A stretch of DNA of 58,658 nucleotides from the NCBI GenBank assembly GCA_026196035.1, contig JAPHQX010000041.1, positions 1-58,658 of the forward strand, read 5' to 3'. Positions 10,762 to 23,698 of this stretch are shown here, one piece after another. This DNA is from Gammaproteobacteria bacterium. Lineage in GTDB: Bacteria; Pseudomonadota; Gammaproteobacteria; SZUA-229. Under the pieces are notes generated by a model. That model ran no database searches. It had not been told where the DNA came from and worked only from the letters and a program-made list of their open reading frames with translations. Position 1 is the first letter of the stretch. Every line of letters begins with the position of its first letter. Position numbers and translations under genes: made by a program.

Positions 10762-11770
10762 AGCTTTTCTCACGCCATAACTGGAATGTCGGGTAGGACT
10801 TATAACCATCTTCCAGTATAAATTGTAAAACATTTTTTAATCTATTGAATTTAACTACAGATTCAATACGAAATATTTGATGGCCATGGTTATCAAAAAA
10901 GATAATCGTGGGTGCAAAACTAAGGCTGAGTTTTTCTGCCCAGATTTTATTTGTGGTCTTTTCTCCTGATGGTGTTATTACAGTGTCATTTAAAGTAGTA
11001 TCAATCTGTACTACGCGCATTTTCATTAATTGATTGATGATTTCAGTTTCATTCATTGGATCAGCATGAAGAATATCGCAAGCATGGCATTTTGGATGTT
11101 CGAAGAAAACAGCTAATGGTTTATTGTCTGGTTTATGAGATCTGTCTAAATTGGTGATTTTCTGTTTTGCTTCGAATATCTCATTATCATTAAGTTCTTC
11201 CTGGCCAAAGCTCATGGCTTTTTCAGCACGTGCCATATAACTGGCGAGTGATTCCTTGTGATAGTGATCATCTGCGACAAACTCTAATGCTGCTCTGAAC
11301 TGATAAGGCGGGCGGTAGCCGTGTAGTTTTAATGATGAATGTCCGTTTCTATCAAAAAATAAAAAAGAAGGGGTAAAATCAGTTTTCATTTTAACTGCAT
11401 AATCATGCTCGTTGTATGTGTCGCCATTAAAATCAGTGACTATTTTCTGGCCTTTTACATCAATGGCAATTACGTCAAAGTGTTTTTTTGTGTAATCAAC
11501 TATATCAGCTGTACCCCAGTTGATTTCCAGCTGGGCTTTACAGTATGCGCAATTCTTACGTTCAAAATATATAATCAATCCACGGCCACTTGCATTGGCC
11601 TCTTCGAGACTGTCTTTAAGATCAAGAAAACTTAACTTAAACCAGTCAGGCAATATCAACTGGCTGTGTAATGGTGTGTCATCGAATGCAAGGGGGTTCT
11701 TGTCAACGGATGCAAATGAGTTTGATGCTAAAAAGAAAAGAATTAAATTTTGAAATATCTTTTTTAGCAT
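10748..11770 (-). CDS. Exported tandem thioredoxin-fold protein (SoxW-like)
   Basis: Signal peptide; two thioredoxin-like halves, IYFERKNCAYCKAQ and VFFEHPKCHACDIL, each followed by xTPSFLFFDRNG / FAPTIIFFDNHG. Confidence 0.85.
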   Translation of the reverse strand: MLKKIFQNLILFFLASNSFASVDKNPLAFDDTPLHSQLILPDWFKLSFLDLKDSLEEANASGRGLIIYFERKNCAYCKAQLEINWGTADIVDYTKKHFDVIAIDVKGQKIVTDFNGDTYNEHDYAVKMKTDFTPSFLFFDRNGHSSLKLHGYRPPYQFRAALEFVADDHYHKESLASYMARAEKAMSFGQEELNDNEIFEAKQKITNLDRSHKPDNKPLAVFFEHPKCHACDILHADPMNETEIINQLMKMRVVQIDTTLNDTVITPSGEKTTNKIWAEKLSLSFAPTIIFFDNHGHQIFRIESVVKFNRLKNVLQFILEDGYKSYPTFQLWREKSYERR

Positions 11771-11813
11771 AAGGTAGATGATTCAGGCTCTAAATTAATT
11801 AATTGAAAATGGT

Positions 11814-12905
11814 TTATGGTTTATGTGCTTTGCTAAGGTAATTATGTGATCTCATTTCTTCCAGCCTGCTTATTGTTCTCTGAAATTCAAATGTTAACTC
11901 ATGGCCCTGATATATATTGTTTATGTGCGCCTCAGAACTAGCTACTAGTTTAACATTTCTGTCATAGAACTCGTCAATCATATTAATAAATCGCCTGGCT
12001 TTATCATCGGTAGATTCATCCATTACTGGAATATTGGATATAAACACTGTGTGAAAACATTTAGCAATCTCAATATAATCAGCGGTTGCTCTGGGGCCTG
12101 CACATAACATGTCGAATTCAAACCAGATAACGTCATCTGCGTGTAACTTGCTGTACAGGGTTCTGTAGTTAATCTGTAAAGGCTGATTAAATTCGCCTTT
12201 ACAGGGTGCTAGTTCACTAAATTGTTTGATAAACAGGTCATTATTCTCTGCTGATAGCGGTGTATACCAGGTTTCTGCTTTTTCAAGTAACCTGAGTCGA
12301 TGGTCGATTTCACCATCGATATTAATAATTTGCGTGTTTTGTTTTATGAACTCTATGGCGGGTAGAAAACGTTCTCTTTGAAGTCCGTTCTTATACAAAT
12401 CATCCGGCGATAGATTGGATGTCATCACCAGTGTTATGCCGCATTTGAACAGCTCATCCAGTAGACCGTAGAGCAGCATGGCATCTGTAATGTCTGAAAC
12501 ATGAAATTCATCAAGACAGATTACTGAAGTGTTTTTGGCGAAATTTCGTGCCACTAGAATAAGCGGATTGGTATGGCCTTTGAGCAGTCTAAGTTCATCA
12601 TGAACAGCCTGCATAAAATGATGAAAATGAAGACGTAACTTACCATCAAAGGGGAGGCTAAAAAAGAAAAGATCCATCAACCAGGTCTTGCCTCTACCAA
12701 CACCTCCCCAGAGGTATATTCCTTTTGTGGACTGTTTAGAACCGGTTAATTTTTTTAATCGATAACTAAAACTGGACCTGTATGTGTTCTGTTTGCTGAG
12801 TTCTAAATGTAATTGATTCAGTGAATCAACAACTGATGCCTGTGCTGAGTCGGTATCAAAATGCTCCGTTTCTATTTTAGATTGATAAATAGATTTTAGT
12901 GTCAT
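11814..12905 (-). CDS. zapE: Cell division protein ZapE (AFG1-like ATPase)
   Basis: GIYLWGGVGRGKTWLMDLFF Walker A; VICLDEFHVSDITDAMLLYGLLDELF; RFINMIDEFYDRNVKLVASS. Confidence 0.95.
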   Translation of the reverse strand: MTLKSIYQSKIETEHFDTDSAQASVVDSLNQLHLELSKQNTYRSSFSYRLKKLTGSKQSTKGIYLWGGVGRGKTWLMDLFFFSLPFDGKLRLHFHHFMQAVHDELRLLKGHTNPLILVARNFAKNTSVICLDEFHVSDITDAMLLYGLLDELFKCGITLVMTSNLSPDDLYKNGLQRERFLPAIEFIKQNTQIINIDGEIDHRLRLLEKAETWYTPLSAENNDLFIKQFSELAPCKGEFNQPLQINYRTLYSKLHADDVIWFEFDMLCAGPRATADYIEIAKCFHTVFISNIPVMDESTDDKARRFINMIDEFYDRNVKLVASSEAHINNIYQGHELTFEFQRTISRLEEMRSHNYLSKAHKP

Positions 12906-13152
12906 AAGTAATTTGAATGGGTATTAAAGTTAATGAAAACATGCATTTAATAGTATATACTAATGTCGATTATTACATGTTTCACAGTGATGCAGTTCTG
13001 GCCTTAAACTCAATTTCTCCATTTCATGCTTAAGTTCTGTCTAGCTTTGTCATTTCAATTTTATTGTATCTCAATTGAGGAATATGTATTTGTTTGCTAA
13101 TATACGCCGACCTTGGGTCACTACTATAACAATTCCTCATAAGGCCAGATAA

Positions 13153-14801
<1,649 letters not shown>

Positions 14802-14802
<1 letters not shown>

Positions 14803-15635
14803 TGAATTTATGTGGTTACCAGGTGGGTCTTGATCAGCCTTTTTTTCTGTTTGCCGGACCCTGTGTTATTGAAAGTGAAGCAATGGCACTGGAAACAGCT
14901 GCTGCTTTAAAAGAGATAACCGAAAAACTCAACATACCCTTTGTCTATAAATCATCTTTCGATAAAGCCAATCGTTCATCTATGGATAGTTTTCGTGGGC
15001 CTGGCATGGAAGAAGGTTTACGCATACTTGAAAAAGTTAAAAATGAACTGGGTGTACCTGTTATTACCGATGTGCACGAAGATACACCTATGGATGAAGT
15101 CGCTGATGTAGTAGATATTCTTCAGACCCCTGCTTTTTTATGTCGGCAGACCAACTTTATTCTAAAGGTAGCTGCTACAGGTAAGCCGGTTAATATCAAA
15201 AAAGGCCAGTTTATGGCGCCCTGGGATATGAAAAATGTCGTCGACAAGGCGCGTTCAACGGGTAATCAGCAAATCATGGTTTGTGATCGTGGTGTCTCTT
15301 TTGGCTATAACAACCTGGTTTCAGATATGCGTGCCCTGGCGGTGATGCGAGAAACGAACTGTCCGGTGGTTTTTGATGCAACACATTCGGTACAGCTACC
15401 GGGTGGTCAGGGTACATCATCAGGTGGTCAGCGAGAGCATGTACCTGTCCTGGCACGAGCTGCTGTAGCCGCTGGAGTATCGGGTCTGTTTATGGAAAGT
15501 CATCCTGACCCTGACAGGGCTTTAAGTGATGGCCCTAATGCCTGGCCATTATCAAAAATGGAATCACTGCTATCAACACTTCAGGCAATTGACCATCTGG
15601 TTAAACAGAAGCCTTTTGAAGAAACTAATTTATAA
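14802..15635 (+). CDS. kdsA: 2-dehydro-3-deoxyphosphooctonate aldolase (KDO-8-P synthase)
   Basis: [20 protein letters not shown]...[30 protein letters not shown]. Confidence 0.98.
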
Positions 15636-15692
15636 ATTATCAACCGACATAAATATAAACATTTACTTAAACAATACTATATAAGTTATTGA

Positions 15693-16988
<1,296 letters not shown>

Positions 16989-16991
16989 CAG

Positions 16992-17285
16992 GTGAAATGG
17001 CTTTTTATTTTACTCATCAGTTTGTTACTGCTATTGCAGTACAAACTATGGGTAGATGACGGAGGTCTACCTGAGGTTCTTCATTTACAAAATGAAGTTG
17101 AACTGGCAAAAAAAAATAAAATAGATCTGCAGGAACGTAATAATAGTCTGGATGCTGAGGTTACAGATCTTAAAAAGGGACTGGAAGCGATTGAAGAAAG
17201 AGCCAGAAGTGAACTGGGTATGGTTGGTAAAGATGAAACTTTCTACCAGATCATTTCAACACCGGAAGATAATCATTCAGAATGA
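16992..17285 (+). CDS. ftsB: Cell division protein FtsB (GTG start)
   Basis: N-terminal TM plus coiled coil, ERARSELGMVGKDETFYQII; between eno and ispD. Confidence 0.95.
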   Translation: MKWLFILLISLLLLLQYKLWVDDGGLPEVLHLQNEVELAKKNKIDLQERNNSLDAEVTDLKKGLEAIEERARSELGMVGKDETFYQIISTPEDNHSE

Positions 17286-18001
17286 AAAATAATAAATCCT
17301 TCTGGGCGGTAATACCTGCAGCGGGTGTTGGCAAGCGCATGGCTGCTGATAAGCCCAAGCAATATCTTGAATTACAAAATAAAACCGTCATAGAACATTG
17401 TCTACAACGTTTGCTTGATCATCCGAGTATTGAGGGTGTGGTTGTCTCCCTCGATGATAATGACCTTTACTGGCAAACAGTTAATTTTACCCATGAGAAA
17501 CCTGTTTTAGTCACTCTGGGTGGTGCCGAAAGATATGATTCTGTTATTAATTCATTAATGACATTAAAGAACCATCTAGCTGTAGATCACCTTAATGATG
17601 TCTGGGTACTAGTACACGATGCTGCCAGACCCTGCATTCGTCAGGAAGATATTAGTAAGCTCATTGAGACTGCCAGTTTTGATGACCATGGTGGTCTACT
17701 GGCCATTCCTGTGCGTGACACCATGAAGCGACAACAGGAAAACCATCGAGTACAGACAACAGTCGATAGAACAGGACTCTGGCATGCCCTGACACCCCAG
17801 ATGTTTAAATTACCGCTATTAATTAATGCGCTAAATAATGCTCAGGAGAAAGGCCTGCATGTCACAGATGATGCATCGGCCATGGAGTTCACTGGTTATA
17901 TGCCTTTACTGGTTGAAGGACATGAAGACAATATAAAAATCACTCGTCCTTTTGACCTGACGCTGGCCAATTTATATCTAAAAGAACAGTTAAATGACTG
18001 A
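17282..18001 (+). CDS. ispD: 2-C-methyl-D-erythritol 4-phosphate cytidylyltransferase
   Basis: FWAVIPAAGVGKRMAADKPKQYLELQNKTVIEH; VLVHDAARPCI. Confidence 0.98.
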   Translation: MKNNKSFWAVIPAAGVGKRMAADKPKQYLELQNKTVIEHCLQRLLDHPSIEGVVVSLDDNDLYWQTVNFTHEKPVLVTLGGAERYDSVINSLMTLKNHLAVDHLNDVWVLVHDAARPCIRQEDISKLIETASFDDHGGLLAIPVRDTMKRQQENHRVQTTVDRTGLWHALTPQMFKLPLLINALNNAQEKGLHVTDDASAMEFTGYMPLLVEGHEDNIKITRPFDLTLANLYLKEQLND

Positions 18002-18485
18002 TATACGCATAGGTCACGGCTACGATGTTCATGCTTTTGAAGCGGGTGATAGCATTATTCTGGGTGGGGTAAGGATACCTCATACACAAGCATTCAAAGC
18101 TCACTCAGATGGAGATGTATTGATTCATGCCTTATGCGATGCTTTACTGGGTGCATTAGCATTAGGTGATATAGGTACTCATTTCCCCGATACTGATGAG
18201 CAGTATAAAAATGCAAATAGCCGAGATTTATTAAAGCAGGTTATGAATTTGCTTATTGGTAAGGCTTATTTTATTAGTAATGTGGATGCCACCATTATTG
18301 CTCAGACACCCAAATTGCAGCCCTATATAAGTGATATGAAAGCTAATTTATCTCAGGATCTGAATATTTCTCAACAACAGATCAATATCAAGGCAACGAC
18401 AACTGAGAAACTGGGTTTTACTGGCAGAGAGGAAGGTATTTCCGCACATGTTGTGGTGTTGATCAAAGACAATAAACAAAAATGA
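17994..18485 (+). CDS. ispF: 2-C-methyl-D-erythritol 2,4-cyclodiphosphate synthase
   Basis: RIGHGYDVHAFEAGDSIILGGVRIPH...HSDGDVLIHALCDALLGA. Confidence 0.98.
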   Translation: MTDIRIGHGYDVHAFEAGDSIILGGVRIPHTQAFKAHSDGDVLIHALCDALLGALALGDIGTHFPDTDEQYKNANSRDLLKQVMNLLIGKAYFISNVDATIIAQTPKLQPYISDMKANLSQDLNISQQQINIKATTTEKLGFTGREEGISAHVVVLIKDNKQK

Positions 18486-18534
18486 AATAATCACTTATAA
18501 TCATTTGTTAAAGGTAAACTTAATAAATGATTGC

Positions 18535-19143
18535 ATGTTAATTTATATACATGGTTTTAATAGCTCACCAGCTTCGTTCAAGGCGAAGTTGCTTAAATCC
18601 TATATGGCCTCATTAGGCCTGGAACAACGCCTGCTCATTCCCGAACTTTCATCTATTCCCAATAAAGCCATATCACAGCTTGAAAAGCTAATTCGCAATC
18701 CCAAACTGACTAATCGCTTTGGTACAAATTGCCCAATTAGTTTGATAGGCAGTTCATTAGGTGGTTTTTACGCGACCTGGCTGGCTGAAAAATATGACAC
18801 AAGAGCGGTACTGATAAACCCGGCCGTCAATCCTTATGATTTACTGGATGAATATCTGGGAGAGAATACAAACTTTCATACCAATGAAAAATATGAATTA
18901 ACTAAAGAACATATTGATCAACTGCACAATCTGGAAGTTGATACTATTACCAAACCAGACCGCTATTTGCTAATGTTGCAAACCGGTGATGAGGTGCTTG
19001 ATTATAAGCTGGCAATAGAAAAGTATTCAGCTATTCCATCTATTGTTGAAGAAGGTGGAAGTCATGAATTTATGGGGTTTGATCGCCATTTAAAAACGGT
19101 GTTAGCATTTTGTGGAATAAATTGTCTTAAAACATATAACTGA
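18535..19143 (+). CDS. YqiA/YcfP-like alpha/beta-hydrolase (esterase)
   Basis: MLIYIHGFNSSPASFKAKLL; nucleophile motif LIGSSLGGFYATWLAEK; start trimmed to internal ATG. Confidence 0.88.
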   Translation: MLIYIHGFNSSPASFKAKLLKSYMASLGLEQRLLIPELSSIPNKAISQLEKLIRNPKLTNRFGTNCPISLIGSSLGGFYATWLAEKYDTRAVLINPAVNPYDLLDEYLGENTNFHTNEKYELTKEHIDQLHNLEVDTITKPDRYLLMLQTGDEVLDYKLAIEKYSAIPSIVEEGGSHEFMGFDRHLKTVLAFCGINCLKTYN

Positions 19144-19153
19144 AGGAATACAA

Positions 19154-20200
19154 ATGTCACTAGGCCCTGTCATGCTCGACCTGGTGGGTACTGGTATAAA
19201 ACCAGAAGAAAAAGAAATGATGCTTCATCCACAGGCGGGTGGTGTCATTTTGTTTACCCGAAATTACGAATCCCCTGAGCAGATTACCGAGCTTGTAAAG
19301 GAAATTCATTCTTTACGATCTCCTCATCTGATTGTTGCAGTCGATCATGAGGGTGGTCGAGTTCAGCGTTTTCGAGAAGGTTTTACCCGAATTCCACCTG
19401 CAGCTATGTATGCTGAAGTTTATAAATCGAATCCTCAAGAAGCACGCAGGCTTGCGGAGCGATTTGGTTGGTTAATGGCTATTGAGTGTCGTTCAGTGGG
19501 AATAGATATCAGTTTTGCACCAGTTCTGGATCGTGGTCTGGGCATCAGCGGCGTGATTGGTGATAGAGCATTCCATTCAAATCCGGATTTAATTGCTGAA
19601 TTAGCCAGTGAATTTATGCATGGTATGCAATCGGCAGGTATGGCGGCTACAGGTAAGCATTTCCCCGGTCATGGTTCAATTAAAGAAGATTCACATGTCG
19701 CTCATCCAGTTGATCATCGGCCATTGAATGAAATTATGATGGAAGATGTGCGTCCTTTTGAACGTATGATTAATTATGGACTGGCCGCAATTATGCCGGC
19801 TCATGTTGTTTACCCCAAAGTAGATGATAAGCCAGCAGGTTATTCACCTTTCTGGTTAAATGATATTCTCAGAAAGCAGCTTGGCTTTCAGGGTGTTATT
19901 TTTAGTGATGATCTTTCGATGGAAGCGGCAGGCGTTGCAGGCGACTTTAGCGATCGGGCAAAAACAGCACTCAATGCAGGATGTGATATGGTGCTTGTGT
20001 GTAATCATTCTGAAGCAGCTGGACGTGTTCTTGAGAGTCTGGAAGATTATTCTAATCCAGCTTCACAGTTACGATTAATAAGAATGCATGGTCGTCATGC
20101 AGTCGATAGAAAACAGATGCATGCGTCAGTTGAATGGCAACAGGCCGTAGAGTTAGTCAATAAAATGAATGAAAGTCCGTGGCTGGAAATGGAAGTTTAA
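19154..20200 (+). CDS. nagZ: Beta-N-acetylhexosaminidase (peptidoglycan recycling)
   Basis: GPVMLDLVGTGIKPEEKEMMLHPQAGGVILFTRNY; AVDHEGGRVQRFREGFTRIP; GKHFPGHGSIKEDSHV. Confidence 0.97.
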   Translation: MSLGPVMLDLVGTGIKPEEKEMMLHPQAGGVILFTRNYESPEQITELVKEIHSLRSPHLIVAVDHEGGRVQRFREGFTRIPPAAMYAEVYKSNPQEARRLAERFGWLMAIECRSVGIDISFAPVLDRGLGISGVIGDRAFHSNPDLIAELASEFMHGMQSAGMAATGKHFPGHGSIKEDSHVAHPVDHRPLNEIMMEDVRPFERMINYGLAAIMPAHVVYPKVDDKPAGYSPFWLNDILRKQLGFQGVIFSDDLSMEAAGVAGDFSDRAKTALNAGCDMVLVCNHSEAAGRVLESLEDYSNPASQLRLIRMHGRHAVDRKQMHASVEWQQAVELVNKMNESPWLEMEV

Positions 20201-21309
20201 TGAATATTGAAGAACTGGTTAAAAATATGAATCTTTTTAACAGTGAATATGCCTGGGTTAGCCAGGTATTTATTATTGTTTTTGGTTCACTGGTTTTAGA
20301 TTTCATGCAGAAGCATCTGATTAACAAGCTGCATAAAAAACTGGAGCAGACAAAAAATGCCTGGGATGACCTTTTTATTATATCTGCTAAGAAGCCACTG
20401 ACTTATATGATCTGGTTAATGGGTTTTACACTGGCGGCTGAAATTGTACAGAAACAGAGTGATGCTGCAATATTTTCAATTATAACTTCAGTTCGTGAAA
20501 TTGGTGTTATTGTCATTATCATGATTTTTCTTCTGAGTATTGTAAAAGGTGCTCAGGATATATTTATAGAACACGAAAATGAAACCGGTGAAAAGGATTT
20601 TGATAAACATACAGTTGAAGCTATCTCTAAACTGTTTCGTGCATCTATTATCATTACCAGTTCGCTGGTTATGTTGCAGACATTGGGTTACAGCATATCA
20701 GGTGTACTTGCCTTTGGTGGTATTGGTGGTGTTGCGGTTGGTTTTGCCGCAAAAGATATGCTGGCCAATTTCTTTGGTGGCTTAATGATTTATCTTGAAC
20801 GGCCATTTAAAATTGGTGACTGGATTCGTTCAAATGATAGAGACATTGAGGGTACTGTTGAGCATATTGGCTGGCGGCTTACGCGTATACGCACTTTTGA
20901 CAAACGTCCGCTGTATGTACCAAATTCAGTATTTTCAAATATTGCAGTAGAGAACCCATCAAGGATGACCAATCGACGTATTTATGAAACGATTGGTATT
21001 CGTTATGATGATGCAGATAAAATGCAGAAAATCACAGCAGAAGTCAAACAAATGCTTTTGTCTCATCCGGAAATCGATAGCCAGCAAACCCTGATTGTTA
21101 ATTTCAATAAATTCGCATCTTCTTCTGTTGATTTTTTTGTTTATACATTTACCAAAACAACCGAGTGGGTAAAATTTCATGAGATTAAACAGGAGATCCT
21201 GTTGAATATTATGGGTATAATTGAAAAAAATGATGCTCAAATTGCATTCCCAACATCCACTCTACATGTGCAGACTATGCCAGAAGTTACTGCTCCGGAG
21301 ATAAACTAA
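20200..21309 (+). CDS. MscS-family mechanosensitive ion channel
   Basis: GGIGGVAVGFAAKDMLANFFGGLMIYLERPFKIGDWI. Confidence 0.93.
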   Translation: MNIEELVKNMNLFNSEYAWVSQVFIIVFGSLVLDFMQKHLINKLHKKLEQTKNAWDDLFIISAKKPLTYMIWLMGFTLAAEIVQKQSDAAIFSIITSVREIGVIVIIMIFLLSIVKGAQDIFIEHENETGEKDFDKHTVEAISKLFRASIIITSSLVMLQTLGYSISGVLAFGGIGGVAVGFAAKDMLANFFGGLMIYLERPFKIGDWIRSNDRDIEGTVEHIGWRLTRIRTFDKRPLYVPNSVFSNIAVENPSRMTNRRIYETIGIRYDDADKMQKITAEVKQMLLSHPEIDSQQTLIVNFNKFASSSVDFFVYTFTKTTEWVKFHEIKQEILLNIMGIIEKNDAQIAFPTSTLHVQTMPEVTAPEIN

Positions 21310-21677
21310 TGGCTGATAAATTGCTTGTGGTAATGGCCAATACTGATTTAACCAATCCTGCGGAACTTGTACCACCATTATTACAGGCGACCGTTGCTGC
21401 AGCCATGGAATACGAGGTAGAAATTCTGCTTACAGGTCAGGCGGGTAAACTGGCTATGAAAGGTGTAGCTGAAAAGATGGTATTTATGGAAGAAGATAAA
21501 AAAACAGTTTACGATCATATTAAACAGGCCAGAACGGCCGGTGTTGTTTTTAAAGTCTGTACACCGGCATTAAAATTCTGGGGCGAAGATCTGATCCCTG
21601 AAATTAGTGAAACAGTTGGTGGTGCCTATATTATCAGTGAAGCCATGAATGATGGCGTCGTAACCTTTACTTATTAA
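21309..21677 (+). CDS. DsrE/DsrF-family protein
   Basis: LLVVMANTDLTNPAELVPPLLQATVAAAMEYEVEILLTGQAGKLA...FKVCTPALKFWG. Confidence 0.8.
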   Translation: MADKLLVVMANTDLTNPAELVPPLLQATVAAAMEYEVEILLTGQAGKLAMKGVAEKMVFMEEDKKTVYDHIKQARTAGVVFKVCTPALKFWGEDLIPEISETVGGAYIISEAMNDGVVTFTY

Positions 21678-21680
21678 TTA

Positions 21681-22247
21681 ATGTCTATCACACAACATCA
21701 GGCCCAGGCCATCCTCGATAATGCTTCGTTAATTTATGATGCTGAAACTATATCAACGGCCATTGATAAGATGGCAGCTGATGTTGAAGCCGAGGTTTCA
21801 AAGACTAATGATGATCCCATGCCAATTATCGTTATCAGTGTTATGAACGGTGGTCTTATCCTGGCAGGTCATTTGTTGACACGTCTTAACATACCTTTAC
21901 AGGTCGATTTTATACATGCTACCCGTTATAGAAATGAAACCAGCGGGGGTGATCTTGAGTGGAAGGTTGAACCTCATCAGTCTATAAAAAATAGACGAAT
22001 ACTCATCGTTGACGATATTCTGGATCAGGGATATACGCTGGATGAGATCGTTAAATACTGTAAGTCTCAAAATGCAGCAAAAATATGGACAGCCGTTCTG
22101 GTCAAAAAAAATCATCCTCGTACAAAAGCCGACATTCACTGTGATTTTGTTGGCTTAAATGTGGAGGATCAATATGTTTTTGGTTTTGGTATGGACTACA
22201 AGAGTTATCATAGAAATTTAAATGCAATTTATGCCGTGAATGATTAA
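21681..22247 (+). CDS. Hypoxanthine-guanine phosphoribosyltransferase family protein
   Basis: PRPP loop RRILIVDDILDQGYTLDEIV; VISVMNGGLILAGHLL. Confidence 0.88.
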   Translation: MSITQHQAQAILDNASLIYDAETISTAIDKMAADVEAEVSKTNDDPMPIIVISVMNGGLILAGHLLTRLNIPLQVDFIHATRYRNETSGGDLEWKVEPHQSIKNRRILIVDDILDQGYTLDEIVKYCKSQNAAKIWTAVLVKKNHPRTKADIHCDFVGLNVEDQYVFGFGMDYKSYHRNLNAIYAVND

Positions 22248-22266
22248 GTTGATAGAGAATATATAA

Positions 22267-23019
22267 ATGTCTTTAGTTGCAATTATTGGTGGAACCGGGT
22301 TAACAAAATTAGAAAACCTGGAAATAACCCATAAAGAAATGGTCAATACGCCTTATGGTGTGCCATCTGGACCATTAACATTCGGTAAAATATGTGGGCT
22401 GGATGTGGTTTTCCTGGCACGACATGGATACAGACATACTATTCCACCACATATGGTTAATTATCGAGCCAACCTGTGGGCGCTAAAGGAAGCCGGAGCA
22501 AGCAAAATTATCGCGATTGCTGCAGTAGGGGGTATTACATCAGAAATGAAACCCGAAGCTATTGTTATTCCTGATCAGATTATTGATTACACCTATGGTC
22601 GATCACAGACTTTCTTTGAAAATGATCTTAGTTTTGTCACCCATATTGATTTCAGTTACCCCTATAACGACTCACTAAGGCAGATTCTGCTGAAAAGTGC
22701 AGAGCAACTTAACTATGATGCGGTTAATGGAGCCGTTTATGCCGCTACTCAAGGGCCGAGACTGGAAACGGCAGCGGAAATTAACAGACTTGACCATGAT
22801 GGCTGCGATATCGTGGGTATGACAGGTATGCCGGAGGCTGCTCTGGCTCGTGAGCTGGAGCTCGAATATGCGGCCTGTGCTCTTGTGGTTAACTGGGCAG
22901 CAGGGCGTAATGGCGGTAATGAAATCAGCCTCAGTGAGATGGAAAAATGTCTTGAAGCCGGTATGGCAAGGGTTAGAGGGCTGCTAGAAATAGCCTTACC
23001 AATGATTTGCCACGCGTGA
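22267..23019 (+). CDS. S-methyl-5'-thioinosine phosphorylase (MTAP/MTIP family)
   Basis: AIIGGTGL; FLARHGYRHTIPPHMVNYRANLWAL; GPRLETAAEI; MTGMPEAALARELELEYAACALVVNWAAG. Confidence 0.88.
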   Translation: MSLVAIIGGTGLTKLENLEITHKEMVNTPYGVPSGPLTFGKICGLDVVFLARHGYRHTIPPHMVNYRANLWALKEAGASKIIAIAAVGGITSEMKPEAIVIPDQIIDYTYGRSQTFFENDLSFVTHIDFSYPYNDSLRQILLKSAEQLNYDAVNGAVYAATQGPRLETAAEINRLDHDGCDIVGMTGMPEAALARELELEYAACALVVNWAAGRNGGNEISLSEMEKCLEAGMARVRGLLEIALPMICHA

Positions 23020-23105
23020 TGCATATCAAGCATTGTTAATTATTTCTGCAAGATTTATAACGATGTTATAAAATACCGCCGCATTTTCAATTTTTAGGTT
23101 TAACT

Positions 23106-23687
23106 ATGTCACGTACAGAATCCATGCCTGAAGTCCAGGGTATACAGAAGATTATCCGCGCATTACGCTATCACGAACAATCACGTCAATGGTTTGCCAT
23201 TTTATTTGTTTTACTGGTTAGCCTGCTGGGTAAAACAACGGAAATGCTATTTATTGCAGGATCTATTATTGCTGGACTGGGTATCATTATCCGCATGTGG
23301 GCCGCTGGATATGTAATGAAAAATAAAGTGTTATCTACCACAGGCCCATATGCTTATGTCAGGCATCCATTATATGTGGGTAATATTTTACTGCTGGCTG
23401 GTTTCTCAATTGCTTCTGGTCTATGGTGGTCGTATTTACTCATGGCCGCTTTATTATGGTTTTACTATCCACCTACCATTTCATATGAAGATAATAAATT
23501 ACATGGCATATTTGGTGAACAATGGGAAAACTGGAGCAAAGATGTAAAAGCACTGATTCCTACATTTCCAGCTAAAGCGGGAAGTGGTAAAAGCAAATGG
23601 TCATTCAAGAAAAGTTTAATACAGAATGGTGAGCCGGTAATCGTCGTTTACCTGATCTGGTGTTTATATCTGTTATACACTAACTAG
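23106..23687 (+). CDS. Isoprenylcysteine carboxyl methyltransferase (ICMT)-family membrane methyltransferase
   Basis: Several TM segments; GPYAYVRHPLYVGNILLLAGFSIASG motif. Confidence 0.85.
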   Translation: MSRTESMPEVQGIQKIIRALRYHEQSRQWFAILFVLLVSLLGKTTEMLFIAGSIIAGLGIIIRMWAAGYVMKNKVLSTTGPYAYVRHPLYVGNILLLAGFSIASGLWWSYLLMAALLWFYYPPTISYEDNKLHGIFGEQWENWSKDVKALIPTFPAKAGSGKSKWSFKKSLIQNGEPVIVVYLIWCLYLLYTN

Positions 23688-23698
23688 AATTTCATCTA

